Part shown: piece after piece, positions 54,121 to 64,000 of the stretch
Position numbering within the stretch: position 1 is the stretch's first letter
How the letters are laid out: every line of letters starts with the position of its first letter
Assembly (NCBI GenBank): GCA_023213315.1
Contig: JAKCPI010005252.1
Span: 85,464-149,463, forward strand
Source of the DNA: Euborellia annulipes
Taxonomy: Eukaryota; Arthropoda; Insecta; Dermaptera; Anisolabididae
Reading direction: 5' to 3'
Length of the DNA stretch: 64,000 bases
Notes under the pieces: generated by a model
Told to the model about the DNA's origin: nothing
Seen by the model: the letters and a program-made list of their open reading frames with translations, nothing else
Databases searched by the model: none
Program-made: the position numbers and the translations under genes

Positions 54121-54554
54121 CATTAAAATAAAACAAAAACAAAATTCGGAAATAATTTAAGCAAAAATAATGTACTTCACGTACAATACTGTTTATTATT
54201 TGCATTAAAAAGAATACGCGAAATTTCAAAAAAGAATTGTGATTTATAATTCGAAATACCCTAAGTCGGGTGTCTGAAGAAATCATATCAGTGAGAATGA
54301 ACGTGATTTTTTGGATTACGAGAAAACAAGAGTCCAGGGGGCTTCCAGAAAGAGATCCTACCTAGTCTAATTAAAAATACGAACGAATTGTAATTGTATA
54401 TACCCGGTCCCCACCATCAGATCGGCGGGGCCCTCGGGCCTGTCCCTGGCCTTAAGGGTATGCGTTATTTACATCCAGGCTATCCCTGGAAAAACGACAT
54501 CCCTCCCTTTACTCATAGAGCCACCTCAAACCCAAACTCAAAGATACAAAATCA
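54121..54554. other. no gene; GC-rich patch
   Basis: A GC-rich patch at 54408-54460 (GATCGGCGGGGCCCTCGGGCC) next to the hAT remnant. It may belong to that element. Confidence 0.35.
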
Positions 54555-54749
54555 GACTCCTTTTGCGTCATAAAAAGACGTCTTTTCGCTAACACAAGAA
54601 CACTTGAGAACTTGGGCCTCAATCTTTCAATCAAATCTAACCGCATCTCCTTCATGGAACAAATCAACGAAAATATAATTCATTTTACCCCTCTGTTGGA
54701 TCCTAAATACAAAGACAATCAACGAACCCTAATAAAACGAACTAGCTAA
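54555..54749 (+). pseudogene. hAT transposase remnant
   Basis: A 64-codon open stretch containing IKSNRISFMEQIN then NIIHFTPLLDPKYKDNQ. The motif LLDP+YKD is the conserved block around one catalytic position of hAT/BED-type transposases (LDPRYK/LDPRFK). No start, BED finger or C-terminal dimerisation domain is seen, and a stop follows. It could be a source relative for the MITEs, but its own ends were not found. Confidence 0.4.
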
Positions 54750-55489
54750 AGATTAGAGAAGACACCTGAAACTAATAACAACGACGAATTTCCAACAGAG
54801 GTCTAAATTGAAGAATATTCTCGTTGATTTCTCCAGCATTAGCTTCATGAGTAGCTACAAGTTCAATTATAAATCCCTTCTCGTTGGCATGGTGCATTCC
54901 TCCCCCCCCCTCTATATTTAAACTATTAAACTACAATTTAAGATGTGAAAATGAATTTTCAAATTATAGATCGAAAAGTAAATACATTTAAATTTGTATT
55001 CCAATATAAATCACACCTTAAGTTCTAGGTACCAAGTTGATGATGTCCCATCGATGCAGGAGAGAGAGGCATCCTCTCTCCCGATGCAGCTGGGGAGGAA
55101 GTCTAATATAATTTTTATTAAAATTGAAAAAAAAAATCTAAGATAAATTTATAGCAAAAAAATTTTGTAAAAATTTATATCAAATTTTTGAAAACTTGTT
55201 TAATGAACTCGATATTTAATTAAGAAATTAGAAAATGAAAATTTTAAAATGCAAATTAATTAAAAGTGAAAATTATTTTATTTTTAATTTATTCATTAAA
55301 ATTTATTCATTAAAATTTCATTAATTAATTTATTCATTATTTCTGAAAATTATCTATTTAAAAAAAAATTTATTATTGATTGATTTTAAAAAGAGCTAAT
55401 TCTATTTGGGGTCAGCTGAAAAAAAACAACATCCTAAAAAAAGCTAATCTAATCTATTCCCTTCAAAATTCTTGCACCATGCATAATAC
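54750..55489. other. no gene seen
   Basis: AT-rich, with a hairpin GAGAGAGGCATCC/TCTCTCCCGATGC at 55058. Nothing recognised. Confidence 0.35.
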
Positions 55490-55514
55490 CTTTGTTCTGT
55501 TGACCCTCAGGAAT
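55490..55514 (-). other. possible small exon C
   Basis: On the minus strand a pyrimidine tract and TTACAG precede ATTCCTGAGGGTCAACAG, and AAAG|GTATTATG follows. Joined to the possible exon B it would give an early stop, so any coding role is doubtful. Confidence 0.2.
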
Positions 55515-55834
55515 CTGTAACAAAAAAGAAAAAAAAGAAATTAGAATAAGAACATTAATATATTTTTGGATTTATGTGTGTATGCTTAGAGCAGTGTTTC
55601 CCAACCGGTGTGCCCGGCACCATAAGGTGCCGCGTGATTGGCTAAGGGGTGCCGCGAAATATTGAGATAAATTAAAAAATATTAAAGTTGACTGTATTAT
55701 GGTGTACTTTACTTATTATATAATATTTCAATTAATTAATTTAATTCAAGGAATGATACCCCTAGTATGTAATGTTGGGGTGCCATGGACTTCAAAAGGT
55801 TGGGCAACTCTGGCTTAGAGAATAAAATATTTAC

Positions 55835-56000
55835 CTCCTGAGGGGTTGACGGGCGCTCGAAGCTCCTTGCACTCGTAGAGCTGATCCATCGAAGCTCCCT
55901 GCACTCGTAGAGCTGATCCAGTTGATTGCACTAGTTGAACGTTGAACACTGAGCACTGAACACTTAACACTAATCAAAATTGCACTGGAGAAACACAAAC
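55835..56000 (-). other. possible exon B, minus strand
   Basis: Preceded on the minus strand by TTTTTTTTTCTTTTGCAG and followed by GGAG|GTAAATAT. It begins GTTTGTGTTTCTCCAGTGC and contains the repeated GATCAGCTCTACGAGTGC A/GGGAGCTTCGA unit, then an ATG opening MDQLYECKELRAPVNPSG. Its start and flanking intron resemble those of 57643-57731, as if one exon was duplicated. Not recognised as any protein; it may be noncoding. Confidence 0.3.
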
Positions 56001-56040
56001 CTGCAAAAGAAAAAAAAATGTTTAAGAATCTATCCTTTAG

Positions 56041-56330
56041 AGTTCTAGCAATCTGGTGAAAAAAAATTTTCTTGTTACTGTGCGTATGGGTTTTTTAATA
56101 AATCTACATTTCTGAAACTCGTAGGCTAAATGAGCAAAATTAAAATAATAAATCTTTTAATTAATTGGAAAAGAAATAATATATAGGCCTATTCTTAGGT
56201 AAATATAAGTAAGTATTAAACAAGGAGTAAGCTTACTAATATTAAGTTTCAATTAAAAAATAATTGTAACAAAACTATCAATTACTTAAGGTAAGATGGG
56301 TGCTGTGCTACCAGTCACACCATATTTTTT
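56041..56330. other. no gene; R1 hairpin half
   Basis: GGTAAGATGGGTGCTGTGC to CACACCATATTTTTT at 56290-56330 is half of the R1 end hairpin. Confidence 0.5.
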
Positions 56331-56382
56331 ATAAAAATTTAGAAGCATTTGTGTGTAAATGTGAAGGGGTGGAAGGGATGTA

Positions 56383-57616
56383 CCATGGGGAACATAAACA
56401 TTTGCACCCTAACAGGTTTGCAAGACGCCTACTAGTTAGGCAGCCCAATCGACTCACCACTACATATGCAGTGTCTGTGTGAATTTACCTGAGCTAGGGT
56501 TCTGAGGGTCTTTTATGATAGACCATAAACCAACCCTTTTGAACAATCTATATAGCGATATAGCGTAGCCTTTTCATATCAAATGAATTTGATCTCAAAT
56601 TAATAGAATTTCAACATTTTAATTAATCTTATCTTCTTATTTGGAAAAAATTAACTTATTTCACAATTTGAACGAAACTTGTGTCCCAATTTTTAGTAAA
56701 ATTTTTCCGATATCTATAGACCTTTATACCAGGTAATAATATCTCGGGGCGTTAAAATATTCTTATTTATATTCTTAAAAAAAAAAACTGTTATTTCGGA
56801 TTTTTGTAACGAGAGGTCTTACAACATAGAATGTGGCATGTTCAGACAATAGATAAAATTTAAATAAAATAAGAGAAAGTAAAAATTTGCGAATTCTTCT
56901 TTCTATCTCGCAATACAAGAAGTCAGATCGATGAAATTTAATAAATAATTCTTGCCCTAAAATTGGAGATCTGTTTCAAATTTTGTAGTAAATACTTCAA
57001 CCGGAAGTAGGCCTACTTTACCTAAGATTATAGAAGTATTTTAAAAATGTAATATTTTTAGTAAAGAAAGTGAGAAAGAAATGCACTTCTCTTTTGAGTA
57101 GCAAAGTGGCGAAAATATATTTCAATTCTTTGCTATCGATTCTGGCCTATTAATTTGTTGCCCGGCTATTTAAATGTATGGTATATGTTTATAAAACTTT
57201 CAAACCCTTCTTACCAAGAATGGAATTAGGCCACTTTCAAAATTAATAACCAGATTAAAATATTTTTAAAAGATAATTTTTATAATTTTAGGTAAAGTAC
57301 TAACTACTTCCGGTTGAAGTATTGTAATTACTCCAAAATTTGAAACAGATATACAATTTTAGGGTAAGAATTATTTACTAAATTTCACCGATCTGGCTAC
57401 TTGCATTGCGAGATAGAGAGAGGAATTCGCAAATTTTTATTTAAAATGTATCTATTTTCCAAAGGGATGGTTTATGGCTTCTTCATAAAATACCCTCAGA
57501 ACCCTAGCTCAGGTAAATTCACACAGACACTGCATATGTAGTGGTGAGTCGATTGGGCTGCCTAACTAGTAGGCGTCTTGCAAACCTGTAGGTGCAAATG
57601 TTTATGTTCCCCATGG
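56383..57616. mobile_element. large foldback TIR element
   Basis: 1234 bp flanked by TA. Ends CCATGGGGAACATAAACATT and its complement extend as arms of about 150 bp, with a second paired segment inside (56870-57060 against 57255-57440; e.g. CTACTTCCGGTTGAAGTA on the right). The left arm has about 350 bp not matched on the right. No transposase. It lies between the two possible exons. Confidence 0.75.
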
Positions 57617-57642
57617 TATGTATTACTAGACGATGAACTTAC

Positions 57643-57731
57643 TCTTCGGGGCAGTGAAGGTCATCCGAAGCTCTCTCCGAAAGTCTCTGAATTCAGTTAA
57701 AAAATTCCAAAAGCACCGGATAAACACGAAT
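57643..57731 (-). other. possible exon A, minus strand
   Basis: A T-rich tract and TTTCAG precede ATTCGTGTTTATCCGGTGC, and CCGAAGA|GTAAGTTC follows, a near-consensus 5' splice site. Contains GAGAGCTTCGGATGACC, parallel to GGGAGCTTCGATGGATC in exon B. No recognisable protein. Confidence 0.3.
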
Positions 57732-57739
57732 CTGAAAAA

Positions 57740-58417
57740 AAAAAACATCTTTTAGAATCTCTCTCTTATCAAACGATATCAAAAGAATTTGCAAAGAAAA
57801 TTTCTATTTATATCAAATGAAACAAATTTTTTTTTGAACGTTAGAGCCATATGCCGCCATTTTATTTTTTCTACCTAAACTATTAAAAAAAAATTTAATA
57901 GTCATTTATTTTTTAAGAGCGAGAAAAAAAAAAAAAAAAAAAAATTCCAATACTCATTTGTTAAAAAAATTATATGTTCGAAAACAAATAAAAACGCAAG
58001 CAGATGTCTCTTTCTTTAATTATTCCGTTTCATTTATTTGTATATTTGTTTTTAAAGCTATAATTGTCCGGACAAAAGGAAGAAGGGGGGAGGGAGGTGG
58101 GGGGGGGGAGGGGGGAAAGGAAAGAGATGACCAGATGGTTTATAATCAAAGAGCGCGTGCTCCAGCTCCAGTAGAGGTTTTTTTTTTTGTTTGAAACCAC
58201 ACAATTCTCTTTCTCTCTCTTATAAAGAGAGGAATTTTTGAGATATAATCTCATGTACTGTATATAATAGAGACGATATTATTGTAATAAAGTTTATTTA
58301 TGAATTATATTGGAATAATTCGTTAATTTGTTGTGTACCAAAAATTTTTTTTTATCTAGGAGCAAATTAACTTTCTTTCATAAATACAACTTAATGAAAT
58401 AAATTATTAGATTAATA
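57740..58417. other. no gene; G-rich tract
   Basis: 58084-58119 has several runs of three or more G in purine-only sequence, a possible G-quadruplex on the plus strand. A long A-run is at 57925. Confidence 0.5.
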
Positions 58418-58907
58418 ATCTGGTGTGACTGGCGCAGAGCATACAACTTTCTTTTATCCTTCGGTAAGAGAAAGAGTTACACCAGATTTTTTGTGCCGAG
58501 GTATATTTACTTTCTGATAGTATTTTAGTTAACGGTCACCACTTGCATTTCATATGTAAAAAAATGTAAAAAACTCAATTGATTCAAAATTTCCATAGGC
58601 TCTGTATTTTAAATGTTGACTGCTTGAAATAAACTATTTTTCAAAATTTTAATCTCATATTTGGAGATTTTATACACAATAGAGAATCATAAATAAATAC
58701 AAAATTTTATAAAAATTGGAAAATTTTTTTTTAAATGTGTAAAAAGTTCCAAAGGGGGGGGGGCCCACAGGGATTCAACATTGCCTCTATGGAAGGAAGA
58801 GAAATTTGAAAAATCTGAAATACATCAGTAAAGAGTACTTCAAACAATTTTCACGAAAATTTTTACTGATAGCCTACTTCTTAAAGAGCATCTAAAAAAT
58901 AGTTTGT

Positions 58908-59143
58908 TTTTTTTTAACACTCACACTTTTTCCCATTCACCCAGTCTTTTCGGCACTTAGGTCATTTAAGACTTTAAACGATACACGTTATTTTTAAATA
59001 TATCTATTGGGGGTCAAGGCATTCTTATTTAAGCCATTTGGTATCCAAATGACTTAAATAAAATCATCAGGATGCCTGGGATCCGAACCCTCGACCCTTG
59101 GTATACAAGGCAGGCGCGCTACCAGCAAGGCCAAGCCCGAGGG
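58908..59143 (-). mobile_element. SINE1 copy, near complete
   Basis: The reverse complement has GCCCTCGGGCTTGGCC, GAGGGTTCGGATCCC, the body hairpin and an A-rich tail. Flanks CTAAAAAATAGTTTG and CTAAAAATATAATTTG look like a diverged duplication. Confidence 0.8.
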
Positions 59144-59445
59144 CAACTAAAAATATAATTTGTTTATATGAATTTTGATCTAAAAAGAAAAAAATCTGTT
59201 ACCATGGCAACCATTTCTCTTATCTTTCTTATGAAGTACAAGAGTAAAGTTTGCTTCAAAAGATTTCGCGGGCAAAATGAGAATAAAGAGCATCTAAAAA
59301 ATAATTGATTTATGAATTTTAAACAAAATCGTTGGAGCGAATTTTGAGAAAATCGAAAAAAAAAAACTGAAAAAGTACATCAGTAAAGTACTAGTACTTT
59401 TGGGCCGATTTTGTTTAAAAGCTTATTTTCACGAGTTCGGAGGGT

Positions 59446-59689
59446 CTCTTCTTCTTCTGCCTTCGTCCCATTCCCGCGATGTGAGGTCGGCGGACCCCAC
59501 TCTTTTCCCTCCAACCCTATCATGCGTTTTTCCGACCGGAAGAAATAGGACAGGCCGGCCCGTCGCACGGTCTGACGCCTGTTGAAATGAGGATGGAAGA
59601 GACACACATACAAAGAACTGAAGGCCGACCAGCTAGGGCAGCGCGTGATCGCCATCCACGTACCCCCAAGATGTGAGCCCCTGAGCGAC
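59446..59689 (-). mobile_element. RS retroposon nested in R1b
   Basis: 17-bp duplication TCACGAGTTCGGAGGGT / TCACGAGTTCAGAGGGT (one difference) at a known R1 position. Minus strand from TCGCTCAGGGGCTCACAT to GAAGAAGAGA. The stop-free frame is retained. Confidence 0.82.
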
Positions 59690-59903
59690 TCACGAGTTCA
59701 GAGGGTAGCTAACTTAAATATAAAATTTCAACCTCGTAGCTCATCTACTTCATGCTTAAAAATGTTCACACAGACCAATTTGCGAGTCCCACTTTTTTGG
59801 ATTCATGGGATCTCAAAAACATGTATATCCATCAAAATCTTGACATCGAATTTGTGACATGATCGCAATACTTTCTTTACATTTATGGGTAAGGGAAAGT
59901 AAA

Positions 59904-60294
59904 ATTAGTGTTATTTAATTAGGTTTAATTAGAGAAATCGGTGAGGGTGAAAGGAGGGGGTAAATAATTGACCTTTTTGTTTGAATTCAGGATAAATTAA
60001 TAAATAAAAGGAAAGAGAGAGAGAGAGAGAGAGAGAGGGAATAATTGCAGGGGATATTTTAAATAATTACTATCTCTATACACTCTCGATCGATTTATCA
60101 ACGTATAAATAAATAAATACACCAATCGATATGCAATCAAAACATCCTTGATATGGATAATTTTTATTTTAGAGGCCAATTATTTTAATAAATTGAGTAA
60201 ATCTTGAAAGAAATAAAATTTTTACATTATTTAAAAGAAGGGTGTTATCAAAAGAGCGAGGGGGATTTAGTGAGAGAAATCGGAATCCTTATAA
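59904..60294. other. no gene; (GA)n tract
   Basis: (GA)n at 60011-60038. Nothing else recognised. Confidence 0.45.
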
Positions 60295-60850
60295 TTTCTC
60301 TTCTCTCTATATATATTTCATATATAGGGTAAGAGAAAGTAAAAGTACTTTACCGATGTACTACTTTCTCTTACCTCTATATATGTTAATATATATAGAG
60401 AGAAAGTATTGGATTCATGTCAAAAATTCGATGTCGAGATTTTGACGGATATACACGTTTTGAGGTCCCCTGAATCCAAAAAAGTGGTTTTCGCTACATG
60501 GTCTGTCTGTCTGTGTGTGTGTCTGTGAACAAAATATCTCAATAACGGAAAGAGCTAGGAGGTTGAAATTTTATATTTAAGTTAGGCACCCCAATGAGAC
60601 GTGACAAGAAGTTTTTGAACAAAATCGACCAAAGAGTACTAGTACTTTACTGATGCACTTTTTCAGTTTTTTTTTTTTTTATTTTCTCTAAATTCGCTCC
60701 AACGATTTTTTTTTAAATTCAAAAATCAATTATTTTTTAGATTCTCTTTAAAATGAATATTCTCATTTTGTAATTGAAATCTTCTAATTTTTCCATACTT
60801 ATAAATTTTACATTTTGAAATTCGAATGTACCGTACTGTTGGAAACTACG
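60295..60850 (+). repeat. R1 repeat, end hairpin missing
   Basis: Starts with a doubled R1 start (TATATAGGGTAAGAGAAAGT facing CTACTTTCTCTTACC), then all blocks to CATTTTGAAATTCGAATG; the CCATGGTAAC block is deleted and the end hairpin is absent. Confidence 0.78.
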
Positions 60851-61555
60851 TAAATAGACCCAGGGTCTACATGTCGACAAGCATGAGGTAATACCATTAT
60901 TCTTAAGATTTTGGCCATATTTTCATTAATAGTTAATGCAGTCATTTGCTTAATCACATGTATTTTTTACTATAACTTTTTACTTTCTTGTATAGAGAAA
61001 GTATTGTAATTTTACGAAAGAATTATAAGCTTATTATTTGTTAATAGTCCTACATATCTCGGATTTTTGCACCCAAGCAGGTCTATAAAAAGTTCATTAA
61101 TTTATTATATTTACTGTATATGAAATCCACAGATCATTATTTCTTAATATTTATTGCATTAAATGCATTTTTAAAAAGAAATTATTTCTAATTTGTTTTT
61201 TTTTTCGTTTAGAATAAATTTTTATAGAAAGGTATAAATGGACAATTAGGAATTATATAATAGTGACGCAGAGCAATTTCAAAGAGAGATAAGTGTGGGA
61301 ATTCTCTGGACCATCTCCTCTCTATAGGCATTCTGGGCGTTGAACGGAAATACAAAAATACAGGGAAATCCTGTCATCTTTTTTTATTTTCCTTCTGATA
61401 ATAGTGAGTGACCTCTACTGTGTGTTTTGAATCAAGAAACAAATTGCGACACGAGATAAGATAGTTTTTAGTGCCTATGGGAATTGTAATTAAATTTTAT
61501 AAAATTTGTGTACAACACATTTTTTTAACGATTTACTCCAGTGAACTGCTCTCTC
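60851..61555. other. no gene; R1-like start scrap
   Basis: TTTACTTTCTTGTATAGAGAAAGTATTG at 60985 resembles a shortened R1 start. Nothing else recognised. Confidence 0.4.
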
Positions 61556-61705
61556 TTTTTTACTTTCTCTTACCTCTATATATATGTTAATATATATAGA
61601 GAAAGTATTGGATTCATGTAAAAATTCGATGCCGAGATTTTGATGGATATTACACGTTTTGAGGTCCCCTGAACCCAAAAAAGTGGTTTTCGCGACATGG
61701 TCTGT
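61556..61705 (+). repeat. R1 5' part, interrupted
   Basis: TTTTACTTTCTCTTACC through GCGACATGGTCTGT, then an abrupt change of sequence where other copies continue CTGTCTGTG. This marks the left edge of a later insertion. Confidence 0.75.
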
Positions 61706-61870
61706 TTATAACGATGCTAGTCATCCACTGGATGAGAAATAACAAAGACACAAGGTTGGAAACATCAAATTTATTCAGGACATTTAATTAAAGAGGAAAC
61801 TTTATTTAGGGGTGCACAATATTTAATGAAAAATTAATTTAATTACATTGATATTATAATTAAATGATGT

Positions 61871-61904
61871 AGCAGTAACAGCTGCTTCGCTACCTGTTAC
61901 TGCT
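61871..61904. repeat. 11-bp stem hairpin
   Basis: AGCAGTAACAG and CTGTTACTGCT pair around a 12-base loop. Confidence 0.7.
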
Positions 61905-62308
61905 CGGGGGTACGTCGGAGTAAATCTACTTCACCTTGCGTGACAACAATAGCCATGCCAATGATCTCTATCATGAAACTCAATCAAACTTATTGAAATT
62001 AAAAAAAAATAATTCATTAACAGAAAAATAAATTTAGTAAGAATGCGGAAAAGACAAAGGAAAAACAAGGGGAAAGGGCGTTGCCACTTACTGAGAGTTG
62101 AAGTACAGGACTGGATGCGGATGCAGGACCGGAGACCAGTGGATGTTGTACAAGTAAGGATGACCAAACCAGGTTGAGAGGTCATGGATGTCGATATGCA
62201 GGAGTTGAGCGGCCAAGGTAGACCAACGTTGGAGTGGGAACAGGAGGTTGGTGTCCAAACATGACGTTGTCAAAATATTTTAAAGTGTGGAGACATCAGG
62301 AATATTTC

Positions 62309-62495
62309 AAAGTCCGAAGCGTTTAAAAAAATTTATAAGTCCAGAGATCGTGGAAATTTTTCTAAGTCCAGAGATCGTGAAAAAAATTTATAAGTCCCGA
62401 GATCGTGGAAATTTTTCTATGTCCCAGCTCGGTTGAAAATTTTCTAAGTGTTGAGCGGACATGACAGAATTTTTCTAAGTCCCGACTGGAACATA
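62309..62495. repeat. 27-bp tandem repeat, about 7 units
   Basis: Units start AAGTCC and mostly continue AGAGATCGTGGAAATTT; lengths are 27, 27, 28, 27, 27, 31 and a partial one. It is inside the putative LTR. Confidence 0.8.
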
Positions 62496-62590
62496 CAAAA
62501 ATACTTCTTCTTTCTTAAAAAAAAATTGGCGTGGATCCATTCTCGGTGAGGGGTCCCGAGGAACTGATTTTCAAGCGTCGGCGTGGCGCC

Positions 62591-62600
62591 TTATATAGGG
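62591..62600 (+). promoter_or_regulatory. TATA-like box
   Basis: TTATATAGGGGCGG, a TATA word in GC-rich context about 60 bp before an unrecognised 77-codon open frame. No initiator was evident. Confidence 0.25.
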
Positions 62601-63698
62601 GCGGCGGTGGTTTCCAAAAGTTCGCGCACAAGCCCCGCCCCCAGGTGAGGCATAGGTGAAATTTTACATAGGAGTTGTGCTAGTTGGAATCGGTTCTATC
62701 GGCTCTTGTGGCGGTCTCCGTGGAGCAATGGACATGGAACCAACGGCATCGGAAAGAGCTCAAAAAGTACTAGCAGTAGCATACGTGAAACAGGCGGTGG
62801 CAGCCCGGCTTCGTTTTGAAATTAACGAAAAACAGCGAAAATTCCGTTTCTTGAAAAGCGTCGGATTTTTGATTGCGTGTTGCGACTGAATGCGTTGAGC
62901 TAGCGCACTGGTTGAGGGCTTGTTAGAATCGGCAGGGCAGTAGAAAGCGTTTAAGATTGGTTCCAGGCAAATGAAACAATTTTGAGAGGCAATTTTGAGC
63001 GTTGCCGTGAGCCTGACTTTGAGGCATCACATGTTGAAACAGGCGTGACAGTGGTTAATATTTGTAGGCTCTCTGGATGGAGGGAGAGCCAAAGATTAAA
63101 TATCCAAGCGGACAAGTGCGGGCGGCAAGAGAGACGAGTAATATACGGCAAAGTTTAGCGGCGGTATTCAGCCTATGAGTGCGACAAGGACAGAGAGAGA
63201 CGCTCCATATCTCCGCGTATCTCGTCGATAACTGGCTTAATTTTCATGCTACAGCGCAGACAGAGGTATCAAAATGTAGCGTATGGAATACAGAATACGG
63301 TGATATGGCGCTTGCCGGGGTACGGCATCTGAGACGTGGTCCAGGAGTAAATTAAGAAACGTGATTGTTGAGAGGCGACGGAATTTCTTGTGTAGCGGGT
63401 CTAATATACATCGTAGAAAGTGGCAATCGATCTTATTTTGTAGAGGAGATCGTGTCGGTTCAGATTACATTTGGTTTTATTACAGAAGTCCTCGTAGAAA
63501 AATTTTATTTCACTTTTAAAGGTTCCTCCATAGGTTGCATGTAAATGGCTCAGCTAATCAGCAAACCGGCAGGGTTCGGGATTTGCTGACTATAAATATG
63601 TTGACGGGGGTCTGGGAGGGTCATTCGGGGACGAGCTCTTACGGTAAGAGGAGCCACCAGCGACTCTAGTGGGGGGCAGGTGAACGAGAGAGAGGGCC

Positions 63699-63762
63699 TA
63701 TAAATATTCCGCGGGGCCTGAATTTGATCAGTTGGCTTTTAGGCTAGCTGCGAGACAGTTCG
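63699..63762 (+). promoter_or_regulatory. TATA-Inr-DPE core promoter
   Basis: TATAAATA at 63699, TCAGTT at 63728 with its A (63730) 31 bp downstream, and AGTTCG at 63757, exactly +28 to +33 from that A, fitting the DPE consensus RGWYV. This spacing is that of arthropod-type promoters, often found in LTR retrotransposons. Confidence 0.55.
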
Positions 63763-63834
63763 ACTAATTAGGAGAAATTATTAATAAAAATAAATAAAAA
63801 TATTCAATTAAAATCTAATTGAGTCTTCATAACA

Positions 63835-64000
63835 GACATCCTTGGCAATGCTATCTCATTAATAAAAAGATTTGTTTAATTAATAAATAATCATGAAATT
63901 AATTAGCGGACATTTTGCAGCCGACTAATTAGACAATAATTAAAAAAATATAAGGGGCAAGAATACGTAATAAAAGAAGGGGACAAATGGATTTTTCCAT
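63835..64000. other. window end; possible retroelement leader
   Basis: AT-rich, no open frame. If the LTR call is right this is untranslated leader sequence. Confidence 0.3.

Larger units (their letters stand above)
58418..59903 (-). repeat. R1b variant with nested SINE1 and RS
   Basis: Minus copy from a shortened end hairpin (ATCTGGTGTGACTGGCGC) to GGTAAGGGAAAGTAAAA. It holds both the GAAGAGAAATTTGAAAAATC block and a CCATGGCAACC block. SINE1 interrupts at 58908 and RS at 59446. Confidence 0.78.
61703..63834 (+). mobile_element. possible long LTR of a retrotransposon
   Basis: Inserted in an R1 copy. Starts TGTTTATAAC and could end TTCATAACA, giving TG...CA termini. GC-richer than its surroundings. 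It has TATA, Inr and DPE elements near the 3' end, then AATAAA words, the order expected of U3-R-U5. The body would begin at 63835 and leave the window, so no gag, pol or second LTR can be checked. A primer-binding site is not clear (TGGCAATGC at 63843 is a weak candidate). A 77-codon open frame at 62656 is unrecognised. Confidence 0.4.

Noticed and set aside
1..64000. CRISPR arrays, bacterial operons or endogenous viral genes
   Set aside because: No regularly spaced identical repeats, no ribosome-binding-site-led gene series, and no recognisable viral protein motif were seen.

Overview
This is a strongly AT-rich, gene-poor stretch of an animal nuclear genome. The evidence is a nuclear tRNA-Tyr gene with a canonical intron, a Tc1/mariner element with a DD37D transposase, tRNA-derived SINEs, hAT-type MITEs with 8-bp target duplications, and possible TATA/Inr core promoters. 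Promoter style and repeat types suggest an arthropod, but the sequence alone does not fix the taxon. I found no intact protein-coding host gene. Nearly every long open frame lies inside a repeat or has no recognisable content.

Layout. 1-7.4 kb: SINE and LINE ends, a TIR element, a palindromic mariner derivative (3242-4026), two retroposon copies with simple tails, a 260-bp direct duplication and three hammerhead-like motifs. 8-22 kb: many copies of one dispersed family, called R1 here, which ends in a hairpin of about 95 bp and occurs in both orientations; the DD37D element (10683-11993) and nested TIR elements lie among them. 23-25 kb: two palindromic insertions carrying hammerhead-like motifs. 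25-33 kb: hAT MITEs, a LINE 3' end and more R1. 33-36 kb: SINEs, a large palindromic Harbinger-like element and another TIR element. 36-45 kb: diverged repeats and three more palindromic hammerhead elements (38774, 43197, 43587). 47 kb: the tRNA-Tyr gene, the only convincing functional gene. 47-52 kb: MITEs, R1 with two nested MITEs, another palindromic hammerhead element (50604) and a palindrome inside a MITE (51079). 52.5-57.7 kb: a promoter-like site, a tandem duplication, a hAT transposase remnant and possible duplicated small exons on the minus strand around a 1.2-kb foldback element. 58-61.7 kb: R1 copies with nested SINE and retroposon. 61.7-63.8 kb: a GC-richer block that looks like a long LTR with a TATA-Inr-DPE promoter near its 3' end.

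The most interesting signal is a family of short back-to-back insertions. At six sites they have 12-15 bp target-site duplications. Many carry a CUGANGA...GAAA core with matching stems, i.e. a hammerhead-like ribozyme, as known from Penelope-like retroelements and retrozymes. The repeats are also layered: R1 hosts SINEs, MITEs and retroposons at precise sites, and the hAT MITEs contain a decayed copy of the R1 end hairpin. This gives a readable order of insertions.
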